DNA of 32,167 nt from Moorena producens 3L (lineage in GTDB: Bacteria > Cyanobacteriota > Cyanobacteriia > Cyanobacteriales > Coleofasciculaceae): NCBI RefSeq assembly GCF_000211815.1, contig NZ_GL890966.1, positions 1-32,167 of the forward strand, given 5' to 3'. The position numbers and the translations under genes are program-made. Shown here piece by piece: positions 15,707-22,831 of this stretch; the stretch's first letter is position 1, and the number at the start of each line of letters is the position of its first letter. The notes under the pieces were generated by a model. That model ran no database searches. It saw only the letters and a program-made list of their open reading frames with translations, and was not told where the DNA came from.

Positions 15707-15779
15707 GGGGAATTGGCTCAGTTGGTAGAGCGCTGCGATCGCACCGCAGAGGTCAGGGGTTCGAATCCCCTATTCTCCA
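15707..15779 (+). tRNA. trnA: tRNA-Ala (anticodon CGC)
   Basis: The cloverleaf is complete. The acceptor GGGGAAT/ATTCTCC contains the G3-U70 wobble pair that marks tRNA-Ala. The D arm is GCTCAGTTGGTAGAGC, the anticodon stem CTGCG/CGCAG, the loop ATCGCAC with anticodon CGC at 15740-15742, and the T arm AGGGGTTCGAATCCCCT. The 3' CCA is not encoded. The HIP1 octamer GCGATCGC (15735-15742) runs through the anticodon stem, the loop and the anticodon itself. Confidence 0.96.
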
Positions 15780-15789
15780 TAGATAGCAG

Positions 15790-15968
15790 GTAAGCTATCA
15801 GCTATCAGTTTTCAGCCGTCAGCCGTCAGCCGTCAGCTTGGTGGCACAGGCTTAATGTTTGTGGCACAGGCTTTGACGCTGTGACATAACTCAGCATTAT
15901 TCGAATGCTGACCTGTTTGATTCAAAAGCTGATAGCTGATCGCTGATAGCTGATAGCTGATAGCTTAC
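15790..15968. repeat. Modular heptad-arm element, copy D
   Basis: It begins GTAAGCTATCAGC and ends GCTGATAGCTTAC, an almost perfect inverted pair. The left arm has CAGCTAT and CAGCCGT heptads. The centre has TGTGGCACAGGCTTTGACGCTGTGACATAAC and TTTGATTCAAAAGC. The right arm has AGCTGAT heptads. It starts ten bases after tRNA-Ala and ends four bases before the stop of the convergent nuclease gene. Confidence 0.8.
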
Positions 15969-15971
15969 ATA

Positions 15972-16976
15972 TTACCTATCCCTGAACTGGTTCAACCAAT
16001 TGGTCAAATCCACTTCGGTTTCAAAATCCAACAAGGCTTCCCCTAAATCCTCAAACTGGGAAAAGGATAATTGCTCAATTTGATGCTGTAATTGGGGATT
16101 GAGCTGACCTAGGCGACGGTTAAGTAGACGGATAATTAAATTAAGCTCATTGCGCTTTCCTTGTTCTAATCCTTGTTCTAATCCTTGTTCTAATCCTTGT
16201 TCTAATCCTTGTTCTAATCCTTGTTCTAATCCTTGTTCTAATCCTTGTTCTAATCCTTGTTCTAATCCTTGTTTTAATCCTTGTTTTAATCCTTGTTCTA
16301 ATCCTTGTTCTAATCCTTGTTCTAATCCTTGTTTTAATCCTTGACTAATAATGCGTTGATAAACCACCGACTCTTGCATCATATCCTCCCGAAAATAAGC
16401 TTGAATTAACTGCTCATCAAATTTCACCCCAGCCAACAGTTGCACGCAAGCAGACAGGTTACGCTGCTGTTGTCTATCTTCAATCATATCGATTTTGGCT
16501 GCTACCTGGGAGAGTAATGTTTCTGGGACTTCAGCTTGTGCTAACACTGCCAAGGGTAGTAACCCTGGCGTTGTCAGTAACGGTTGTGGATCACATTCCC
16601 AAATCCGAATCACTCGGTAGTGGAAGGATAGGTTCGGTTCGGTAAATTGATTCACAAATACTCCCGCTAATCGGGTTGGTTTCAGAAAAATTATTACCTG
16701 GTCAATCTTACAGCGATACTGGCGATACAACCTCACCCAATAATCAATCATCCGCAGGGGTAACGGAGGTTCAGATTGGGGTAGGGTTTGAAATTCTAGA
16801 TGCAAAATAGCATCAGCAACTCGCACAAAAAACAAGGCATCTGCCCGAATTGGTTCTGTACTTAATTCGGTGTTGAGAATTTCTATATCTTCTGGTGGTT
16901 CCTGGTTCCACAACCAACGGGTAAAGGATTGGGGATATTGTTCCACCAAATATTTCAGGGTACTGTCATAACTCAT
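15972..16976 (-). CDS. Rpn-like (PD-(D/E)XK) nuclease/transposase-like protein with DUF4351 tail
   Basis: The 334-residue protein begins MSYDSTLKYLVEQYPQ. Its nuclease core has Asp46 (RADALFF) and Glu61-Phe-Gln63 (LHLEFQT), the D…ExQ active-site pattern of recombination-promoting nuclease (Rpn/YhgA-like) proteins, which are very numerous in filamentous cyanobacteria. Between the core and the C-terminus lies a run of 15 four-residue units (LEQG or LKQG). The last 55 residues (NLIIRLLNRRLGQL…LGEALLDF) match the DUF4351-type helical tail. The start is ATG at 16976. It appears intact. Its cellular role is unknown; the family is often linked to mobile DNA or toxin-like functions. Confidence 0.88.
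   Translation of the reverse strand: MSYDSTLKYLVEQYPQSFTRWLWNQEPPEDIEILNTELSTEPIRADALFFVRVADAILHLEFQTLPQSEPPLPLRMIDYWVRLYRQYRCKIDQVIIFLKPTRLAGVFVNQFTEPNLSFHYRVIRIWECDPQPLLTTPGLLPLAVLAQAEVPETLLSQVAAKIDMIEDRQQQRNLSACVQLLAGVKFDEQLIQAYFREDMMQESVVYQRIISQGLKQGLEQGLEQGLEQGLKQGLKQGLEQGLEQGLEQGLEQGLEQGLEQGLEQGLEQGLEQGKRNELNLIIRLLNRRLGQLNPQLQHQIEQLSFSQFEDLGEALLDFETEVDLTNWLNQFRDR
16161..16340 (-). repeat. 12-bp coding tandem repeat, 15 units
   Basis: Read on the + strand, TTGTTCTAATCC is repeated 15 times without interruption, with three units reading TTGTTTTAATCC. On the coding strand each unit gives Gly-Leu-Glu-Gln or Gly-Leu-Lys-Gln. Because 12 is a multiple of three, copy-number change by slippage keeps the frame. 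The segment is probably a flexible or helical linker of strain-variable length. Confidence 0.97.
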
Positions 16977-17164
16977 AACACATAATAAAAACCGGAAGTT
17001 ACAGGTTACAGGTTAGTTTAGATTACAGGTTAGTTTAGATTTAATTTCATGAAGGGTCAATTGGCTATAATAGTAGATTATGCTCGTCTATAGTAATCTT
17101 GCTCACTTAGGCAAGTGCGATCGCATAAGCCTCTGAGCCTCGTAAATATCTAAATCTAAAATAC

Positions 17165-18208
17165 TTATCCAACATTCCGCCGGAACTCGGCAGGGGTGTG
17201 CCCGGTCCAACGCTTGAAGGCTCTGCGGAATGCACGATCTTCTGAGTAACCCAGCAAACAAGATATGGCTTCGATACTGAGTCTGGGGTCACTGAGGAAC
17301 TGTTGTGCGTTTGCTTGACGAGTTTCGTCTAACAATTGCCGAACGGTGATACCATGGTCTTGGGTCAAGCGTTGTAAAGCACGAAGACTCATGTTCATCT
17401 TTCGTGCTAGAGCCTCTGCACCATATTCAGAACGTTCAGCATTGTGAGCGATCGCATCACGGACTCTAGATAGTTCCGGAGAATCACTAGAACCTGCTAA
17501 CCGTTCTCGCACCAGGTCTAGATGGCTCTGGATATAACGAAATAGATCCGGATCAGGCTGTTTGGTGGGTAGGTCTAGGGCCCCTTGACGAAAGACAAAG
17601 GCATTGTGGGATTGTTGAAAGCATACTGGGGTACCAAAGAACTCCTCATAAACCTGGATTGGTCCGAAGGGCAGGTGATTAAAGTCCACGCGCACAAGGA
17701 GATCATCCGCTCCCAGAATTTCCCGCATATAGCGCAACCCCAAAGCTAGTCCCACTTCAGCCGCGCAACCCCCATCCTCGGCATCCATCGGATGATGCAT
17801 TTGTAAAATTCCCTCTGAGGAGGACTCAATCAGGGCGATGTGCAGTTGATCCGATAGCACAGACCGATAGCGCACTAAGTTCTGCAACGCTTGTCTGAGA
17901 TTTTCAGCATATCTAGCTCCATAGGCTAGTGTTCCAAAGTATGAGAAGGGAGTAGCACTGGCCATGTGGAGTGCGATCGCTTCTCCTGGGTAAGCCTTGG
18001 TCAGTAAGCGCCATACCGTTGGTACCAGGTGTTGAGACAGGTGGGCATCGGGATCGAGCAGATCGGTACGGGTTAGTCCTGTGGCGGCAGTGATCTGTTC
18101 CATGTCCACTCCCCGTGCCACTGCATAAGCTACGGTACTCGCCACCACGCTAGCTAGCATTTCGGGTTTGTGCAATCTGTCGCGAAATGTCCGTTTTGGT
18201 GCGCCCAT
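17165..18208 (-). CDS. AraC-family transcriptional regulator
   Basis: The protein is about 347 residues. The N-terminal part (about residues 15-205) matches the 'arabinose-binding-like' sensing domain found in OruR/ArgR-type AraC regulators. The C-terminal AraC DNA-binding domain (about 250-347) has two helix-turn-helix motifs: YGAEALARKMNMSLRALQRLTQDHG and LSIEAISCLLGYSEDRAFRRAFKRWTGHTPAEFR. ATG at 18208 is used, but a GTG at 18220 is equally possible; neither has a well-spaced ribosome-binding site. It is divergent from the cupin gene, its most likely target. Element copy E sits between them. Confidence 0.93.
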   Translation of the reverse strand: MGAPKRTFRDRLHKPEMLASVVASTVAYAVARGVDMEQITAATGLTRTDLLDPDAHLSQHLVPTVWRLLTKAYPGEAIALHMASATPFSYFGTLAYGARYAENLRQALQNLVRYRSVLSDQLHIALIESSSEGILQMHHPMDAEDGGCAAEVGLALGLRYMREILGADDLLVRVDFNHLPFGPIQVYEEFFGTPVCFQQSHNAFVFRQGALDLPTKQPDPDLFRYIQSHLDLVRERLAGSSDSPELSRVRDAIAHNAERSEYGAEALARKMNMSLRALQRLTQDHGITVRQLLDETRQANAQQFLSDPRLSIEAISCLLGYSEDRAFRRAFKRWTGHTPAEFRRNVG

Positions 18209-18258
18209 TGTCCTTATCACACCTCTGTTAAAGATGGCAATTTGGTTATAGAAAGCTC

Positions 18259-18517
18259 TTAAGCATTCAGCTCTCAGCTCTCAGCCGTCAGCTTAAAACA
18301 AGCTATTCGACTGATCAGTTCAACGGACTCAAAGCCAAAGACTATAAATTCCTAGCTTGGGCGTTCCCGTAGCGTAGCCGAAAGGCCAGGGAACTGAGAT
18401 TAAACGAATGCTTAGCTCTTTCATTCAAAAGCTGATAGTAGCACAGGCTTCGACGCTGGGAGTTAGCCCATTAGCTGTTCGCGTAGCGTGCGCGTAGCGC
18501 TTAAGCTGAATGCTTAC
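18259..18517. repeat. Modular heptad-arm element, copy E
   Basis: It begins TTAAGCATTCAGC and ends GCTGAATGCTTAC. The arms contain CAGCTCT and CAGCCGT heptads. Interior blocks are GTTCCCGTAGCGTAGCC with its local inverse, TTTCATTCAAAAGC, AGCACAGGCTTCGACGCTGGG, and GTTCGCGTAGCGTGCGCGTAGCGC. It lies in the divergent araC-cupin intergenic region, where it separates the regulator from its presumed target promoter. Confidence 0.78.
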
Positions 18518-18650
18518 TATTTCAAAACCATTATAGTGCCCCATGAGCTGCATTATTGGTTTGCCATTTGTAAGGCATTTGATGACAGGGTTGCACCTTT
18601 AAATTTAGTCAAGAAATTTTTCAGTAAAGCGAGATTAAAGGAGTAGAACA

Positions 18651-19235
18651 ATGAGTGAATACAATGTAAACGATCGATTTGATGCCCAGGATCTCCTTAA
18701 GAAACCTGGTGAAGGAGAAAGGACAGCCACCGACATGATAATCATGGCCCGATCCAGAGACATGGGTGGTGATTTCTCAGTGATGCAGGGTGTGATCAAT
18801 CCCGGTCACTTGCTGTCACCCCACAGCCATAAGTTTTGCGATCAACTGGTCTACGTGATCTCCAGTGAACTTGTGTTCGAGATTGGCGGTGCAGATGGAC
18901 TAAGGTTCACAGCTCCTGCGGGAAGCTACGTCCAAAAGCCACGGGGCATTGTCCATGCTTTCTGGAACTCCACCGATACACCGGCTCATTACATCGAGCT
19001 GTCAGGTCAGGAAACCTTTGAGGGGTTTGTTGACTCCTTGAAGGGGGGCGATCGCAAGGGTCTCGCGAACGCAGAGCGGGACTGGGGCATGGTTTTTGCT
19101 CTCGACGAAATTCCAAGGCTGATCAAGGATAACAACCTCACGGGCCTCGCCATGTCCGAGACTCCCGACTTACCCCATCTACCTAATCTTCCCGAACCAG
19201 TGGCAAAGCTGTTTAGCAATATGAAGTTGCGCTAG
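18651..19235 (+). CDS. Cupin-domain protein
   Basis: The 194-residue protein has one cupin_2 barrel at about residues 40-120. Motif 1 gives metal ligands His58 and His60, but the usual glutamate is Gln65 (HSHKFCDQLVYVI). Motif 2, GSYVQKPRGIVHAFWN, is intact with His102. The Gln substitution leaves open whether and which metal is bound. The C-terminal 70 residues are helical and unrecognised. The start is ATG at 18651, with AAAGGAG well placed at 18638-18644. Divergence from an AraC regulator suggests an inducible small-molecule or stress function; the substrate cannot be inferred. Confidence 0.9.
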   Translation: MSEYNVNDRFDAQDLLKKPGEGERTATDMIIMARSRDMGGDFSVMQGVINPGHLLSPHSHKFCDQLVYVISSELVFEIGGADGLRFTAPAGSYVQKPRGIVHAFWNSTDTPAHYIELSGQETFEGFVDSLKGGDRKGLANAERDWGMVFALDEIPRLIKDNNLTGLAMSETPDLPHLPNLPEPVAKLFSNMKLR

Positions 19236-19243
19236 AAAATCTT

Positions 19244-19309
19244 GTAGGGTGGGCAAAAATTGTTTGGTTCTTTTGAGTTTTGTAGATAAAAGAACGTTGC
19301 CCACCCTAC
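19244..19309. repeat. Two-level palindrome downstream of the cupin gene
   Basis: The 13-bp outer arms GTAGGGTGGGCAA (19244-19256) and TTGCCCACCCTAC (19297-19309) are perfect inverse copies. Inside them, GTTCTTTT (19267-19274) pairs with AAAAGAAC (19288-19295). It could terminate the cupin transcript, but without a T-run; the shape fits a small mobile palindrome of cyanobacterial genomes. Confidence 0.75.
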
Positions 19310-19315
19310 TTTAAT

Positions 19316-19527
19316 GGCGTTGCTGAATCAAGGAATGAATACGCGATCATCTGGTTTTGGTCAAGCCCCCGTGGGTCCCCCAACTTTGCGGTGCGACCCA
19401 AGGGCGATTTACTCGCCCTAGGAGGCGCGCACCGGAAGGGACGCAAGAAAGTCTTATTCCCCCCAAGCGAGCAATCCCTCGCTTGGGGGGCTAGGGGGGC
19501 AAAACCATACCCAGAATCAGCAACGCC
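19316..19527 (+). mobile_element. MITE-like element, copy 1 (left of the MarC gene)
   Basis: The 212-bp element has terminal inverted repeats GGCGTTGCTGAATC and GAATCAGCAACGCC. It encloses the 44-bp palindromic core at 19390-19433 and a long G/C-run hairpin near 19460-19500 (arms of six or more C and G). It has no coding capacity. A second copy lies in inverted orientation at 20452. No clear target duplication was seen here. Confidence 0.8.
19390..19433. repeat. 44-bp palindromic core, copy 1
   Basis: The core begins GGTGCGACCC and ends GGCGCGCACC, with an inner stem AGGGCGA/TCGCCCT around TTTAC. It is identical to the copies at 20531-20574 (inverted), 28813-28856 and 28872-28915. Confidence 0.9.
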
Positions 19528-19562
19528 ATTTTTTTTACTTGTAGGAATGGGGAGATAGGAAA

Positions 19563-20444
19563 ATGGGTAGGTTGTTGAGAATTCTAGGGATAGCGATCGC
19601 ATCGGCTTATTTTGCCTCGATGTTAGCACTTAGCAGTGCCACAGCAACCATCCCTACACCGCCATCTCCCTCCTTTGCAAGGAATTTTACTGGGCAAACA
19701 GCGATAATCTCAGCCCAAGCTATGGAATCATCAAGGGTTCAACCTGCTATACCGGTCAAGGCTGAGATTGATGCTAAAACTGAAGTGTTGTTTGAGCAAC
19801 TTTTTGAGGGATTTGGGGCATTCAATATCCTGATTATCTTTTTACTTACCGTCGGTCCGCTCAAACTAATTGTACCCTTTGTCAAGCTGACAGCTAATGC
19901 TGATCCGGCCTTGCGTCGCCAGCTTGCTTTACGGGGGTTTGGCATATCCACCTTAGTTATTTTTGCGGTAGCACTACTTTGCCAAAATGTTCTGAAAGCC
20001 TGGCAAATCGATCTCTCAGCAATGCTAATCGCAACAGGTATTATCCTTTTTTTAGTGGCTCTGCGAACAGTATTATCCCAGTATAATCACCACCAAAATA
20101 ACGAGCACTCGCCTGTAAATCCTTCTCTGAAATTAACGATTAATCCTTTAGTTTTTCCCAGTATTTTAACTCCCTATGGCATTGCTGTTGTGGTGACCAT
20201 TAGCGCCATGTTCGGACGGATGGCAATTGCTCCCGGTTCTATGTTTTTGCTATTATTTGTGGTAATGGTACTAAACTTAGGAGTGATGTTGGTCGCCCAT
20301 CCCCTTTTGAATCTCATCAAACCCGTCACTCTAAGAGTGCTTGGTTTTGTGTTTGGGGTGATGCAGGTGGCTCTGGGACTAGATATGATTTTGACGGGAG
20401 TGAAACTGGAAGCGATCGCACTGAAATTTCTTCTAGGGTTGTAA
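19563..20444 (+). CDS. MarC-family integral membrane protein
   Basis: The 293-residue protein belongs to the MarC/UPF0056 family, inner-membrane proteins with about six helices and no firmly established function. The membrane domain spans about residues 85-293. It has the family signatures GAFNILIIFLLTVGPLKLIVPFVKLT and INPLVFPSILTPYGIAVVV in the two halves. It carries an extra N-terminal region of about 80 residues, with a hydrophobic segment (about 5-28, signal-like) and a Ser/Pro/Thr-rich stretch; ordinary MarC proteins of about 200-215 residues lack this. The start is ATG at 19563. It lies between two inverted MITE-like elements, the second of which begins eight bases after the stop. Confidence 0.9.
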   Translation: MGRLLRILGIAIASAYFASMLALSSATATIPTPPSPSFARNFTGQTAIISAQAMESSRVQPAIPVKAEIDAKTEVLFEQLFEGFGAFNILIIFLLTVGPLKLIVPFVKLTANADPALRRQLALRGFGISTLVIFAVALLCQNVLKAWQIDLSAMLIATGIILFLVALRTVLSQYNHHQNNEHSPVNPSLKLTINPLVFPSILTPYGIAVVVTISAMFGRMAIAPGSMFLLLFVVMVLNLGVMLVAHPLLNLIKPVTLRVLGFVFGVMQVALGLDMILTGVKLEAIALKFLLGL

Positions 20445-20451
20445 CATAATC

Positions 20452-20648
20452 GGCGTTGCTGATTCTGAGTATGGTTTCGCCCCCCTAGCCCCCCAATTCT
20501 GGGGGGAAAAAAACTCTAAAAGTCCCTTCCGGTGCGCGCCTCCTAGGGCGAGTAAATCGCCCTTGGGTCGCACCGCAAAGTTGGGGGACCCACGGGGGCT
20601 TTAAGAAAACCAGATGATCGCGGATTCATTCCTTAATTCAGCAACCCC
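20452..20648 (-). mobile_element. MITE-like element, copy 2, with 8-bp target duplication
   Basis: The 197-bp element is in inverse orientation to copy 1. It has terminal inverted repeats GGCGTTGCTG and CAGCAACCCC and the 44-bp core at 20531-20574. It is flanked on both sides by ACATAATC (20444-20451 and 20649-20656), a perfect 8-bp direct repeat as expected from transposition. The left target copy shares its first base with the last base of the MarC stop codon. There is no coding capacity, so it must have been moved by a transposase encoded elsewhere. Confidence 0.85.
20531..20574. repeat. 44-bp palindromic core, copy 2 (inverted)
   Basis: It is the exact reverse complement of the core at 19390-19433 and lies inside the second MITE-like element. 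Confidence 0.9.
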
Positions 20649-20711
20649 ACATAATCGACCCATAATTACCCGATCTCACCACATACTTCCCATAAATTTC
20701 CCTATTCCCGA

Positions 20712-21743
20712 TCACAGACCAAGCTGTTGTCGCAACGCATCGGGCATATTCTCGGCTTTGTCCAAACCTGTAGCATTTTTCCACTTCGTCTGTCGATTCC
20801 AAGAGATGCCTTCAAGGTTAGCACTAGTTAGATCTGCACCAGTCAAGTCCATACCATTAAGGTTTGCATCTGTGAGATCTGCACCACTGAGGTCCGCATG
20901 TTTGAGGTTTGCACCATTGAGCTTTGCATATCTGAAATCTGAACCAGTCAGGTTCGCACTAGTGAGGTCTGCACCAGTGAGATCCGCACCCATGAAGTTG
21001 GCACCACTGAGATCAGCATTCCTGAGATCAGCATTCCTGAGCTCAGTAATACTCAGGTTGGTTTTACTGAGGTTCGCTCTAATTAGCAATGCTTTACTAA
21101 GCTTGGCTGTATTAAGGTTAGCTCTCGCAAGATTGGCTTTAGTTAGATCAGCTCCCGTAAGATTAGCTCCAGTAAGTTCAGCGTCATTGAGACTAGCTTG
21201 ATGAAGTATAGCATTCGCCAAGTCAATGTCAATCAAATCGGCATTTGGGGCATCCAGCCCCCTCATGGAAACACCATAGTTGTTCAAAACCTCAAGGGCT
21301 TTTACTCTGGCATGACTAGTAGCTACTCCTGCTCCTGCGGCATTATCGACAATTTGCCATGCCTCATAGATTATCCTTTTTCTGCGCTCTAGACCTTCAA
21401 GCATGTAAAGAGACGCTCCAAATAAAAGAGCGAAACCTTCAAGATTTTGCACTTTAGAGACGAACAATAGTTGCTTTACCAAACAAAACCCGTCTGAATC
21501 TTGAGGTGAGCAAACTTGTTCGGTTTCAGTTGTCTTTGGCTCCAATGACGTTTCAGTTGTTTTTGGTTCGAATAACGTTTTAGTTATTTTTTGCTCCAAT
21601 ACACTTAATCCCACTAGAAAGAAGTAAGCAATAATGAAGGAAAGCACTACACGAAGCCAGATATTGCTTAGATACTTTTCGCTTTTGGGAACCACTACAC
21701 GAAGCCAGACATTCCTTAGACGCTTGTTTAATAAGCCAATCAC
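20712..21743 (-). CDS. Membrane-anchored pentapeptide-repeat protein
   Basis: The 343-residue protein has a hydrophobic helix at about residues 32-49 (VVLSFIIAYFFLVGLSV) and a weaker one near 103-116. Then comes a linker with the segment ALEVLNNYGVSMRGLDAPNADL, recurrent in cyanobacterial members of this group as I recall. About 30 pentapeptide repeats (A(D/N)LTG type) cover about residues 165-318 and form a beta-helix. The role is unknown. Two short N-terminal duplications are visible: NVWLRVVVPKSEKYLS/NIWLRVVLSF, and EPKTTET twice. The start is GTG at 21743, supported by AAGGA five bases before it. Confidence 0.92.
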   Translation of the reverse strand: MIGLLNKRLRNVWLRVVVPKSEKYLSNIWLRVVLSFIIAYFFLVGLSVLEQKITKTLFEPKTTETSLEPKTTETEQVCSPQDSDGFCLVKQLLFVSKVQNLEGFALLFGASLYMLEGLERRKRIIYEAWQIVDNAAGAGVATSHARVKALEVLNNYGVSMRGLDAPNADLIDIDLANAILHQASLNDAELTGANLTGADLTKANLARANLNTAKLSKALLIRANLSKTNLSITELRNADLRNADLSGANFMGADLTGADLTSANLTGSDFRYAKLNGANLKHADLSGADLTDANLNGMDLTGADLTSANLEGISWNRQTKWKNATGLDKAENMPDALRQQLGL

Positions 21744-22269
21744 CTGTATCCTTATTTACTAAAAGTCCTGATCTTATTTGCAGTATATAGCAGGTCTTAA
21801 TTGAGAGAGGTAATTTCGTCCTAGGTTGCGCGGGAGTAGGGAGTAGGGAGTAGGTAACTTCGGAATAGCTATACAGCTTTGGCAAAAGGCATTGCCACCA
21901 TGAGCAACTGCCGTGGTTTCCCATGAGCAACTTCCCGTTGAGATTGGTTTTAGCACTTTTGGCTTATTTGAATTGGTCAATACATGAGTGCGTATTGTTA
22001 TAATATGCTATAAGCAAAATAGTATCCCCCCCTGCGCCCGCGCCCCATAATTTGGTGAAAGGGTATTGCAGCTGTTACCCCCTTATAGATTGGGGGATGG
22101 GTACCTTGGGTGGAATTTTGCAGGTGGCGCTCTAGCCATCAGAATGCCTGGGAATTTGTCCTGCTTAACAAGGGATAGCTCCTGAAGGGCATCGGGAGCA
22201 GGTCAAAGTTGGCTAAAAAATCAACTATATATAGAGTTTTTCGTTCTTATGAGGGACAATCAGTGTCTT

Positions 22270-22314
22270 GATGCAGTCGGCCAAAGGGTGAAACCCTCAG
22301 CATAGGGCTGCATC
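22270..22314. repeat. GATGCAG palindrome, copy 1
   Basis: Outer arms GATGCAG and CTGCATC enclose an inner AGGGT-GAA-ACCCT hairpin. It is preceded by GTCTT, the inverse of the AAGAC that follows the other copies, which shows its orientation is reversed. Confidence 0.75.
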
Positions 22315-22597
22315 CCTACTCTGTGTTACGAAGTCTCTGCTCCGATTAACCCACCACAAAAGCACCTCAACCAATTGAGAAATGCTATAAGTGACATACT
22401 CCCAAGGCACCTGATGATTTAGAGATGATTTCAAGTTAACTTATTTTGTCCTAAGCTAAGCTGATCTAGCTGGAGCAGTATCTTAGACCCTAGGGTAATA
22501 CCGAACAGCCACAAAAGATGGTTGTTATGGTCTAACTATTTATGTATTTCACTCAGGGCAAACGCATCTAAAATTATAGAAGCCTTACTCAGAAGCA

Positions 22598-22647
22598 ATG
22601 CAGCGCTTTAATCAGGGGGTTTCCACCAGTCGCTACTGCATCAAGAC
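22598..22647. repeat. GATGCAG palindrome, copy 2
   Basis: Ends are ATGCAGCGC and CTGCATCAAGAC around an inner GGGGG-TTT-CC segment. It is slightly decayed compared with the copy at 25160-25208. Confidence 0.75.
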
Positions 22648-22831
22648 AAAAATTTCAAAATTAATCAGCAAAAATTAATCAGCAAAACTACCTATCCTAT
22701 GAATCTCATATCCAGTAGGCATTTCAAAATAAGATGCGTCTACCCTGCGTCCTACCCTAAAGTTAAAAAACGCTAATCATCCACCAAGCTATAAAATTAG
22801 CTAAAGCAATTAATTCAATTAAAATAACCCA

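Larger units (their letters stand above)
21744..22831. other. Long intergenic region with repeats
   Basis: About 1.1 kb without a convincing gene. It contains (AGTAGGG)x3 at 21835-21854 and two copies of a palindrome whose ends are GATGCAG and CTGCATC (22270-22314 and 22598-22647), related to the one at 25160-25208. AAGTGACATACTCCC near 22391 recurs as AAGTGACATGCTCCC near 29910. Short open frames here have no protein-like features. Confidence 0.6.

Noticed and set aside
16150..16344. + strand frame of repeated NPCS units
   Set aside because: It is the reverse reading of the GLEQ repeats of the nuclease gene.
20614..21201. 195-codon + strand open frame with SAPVRSAPL-like repeats
   Set aside because: It is antisense to the pentapeptide repeats of the gene at 20712-21743 and has no independent support.
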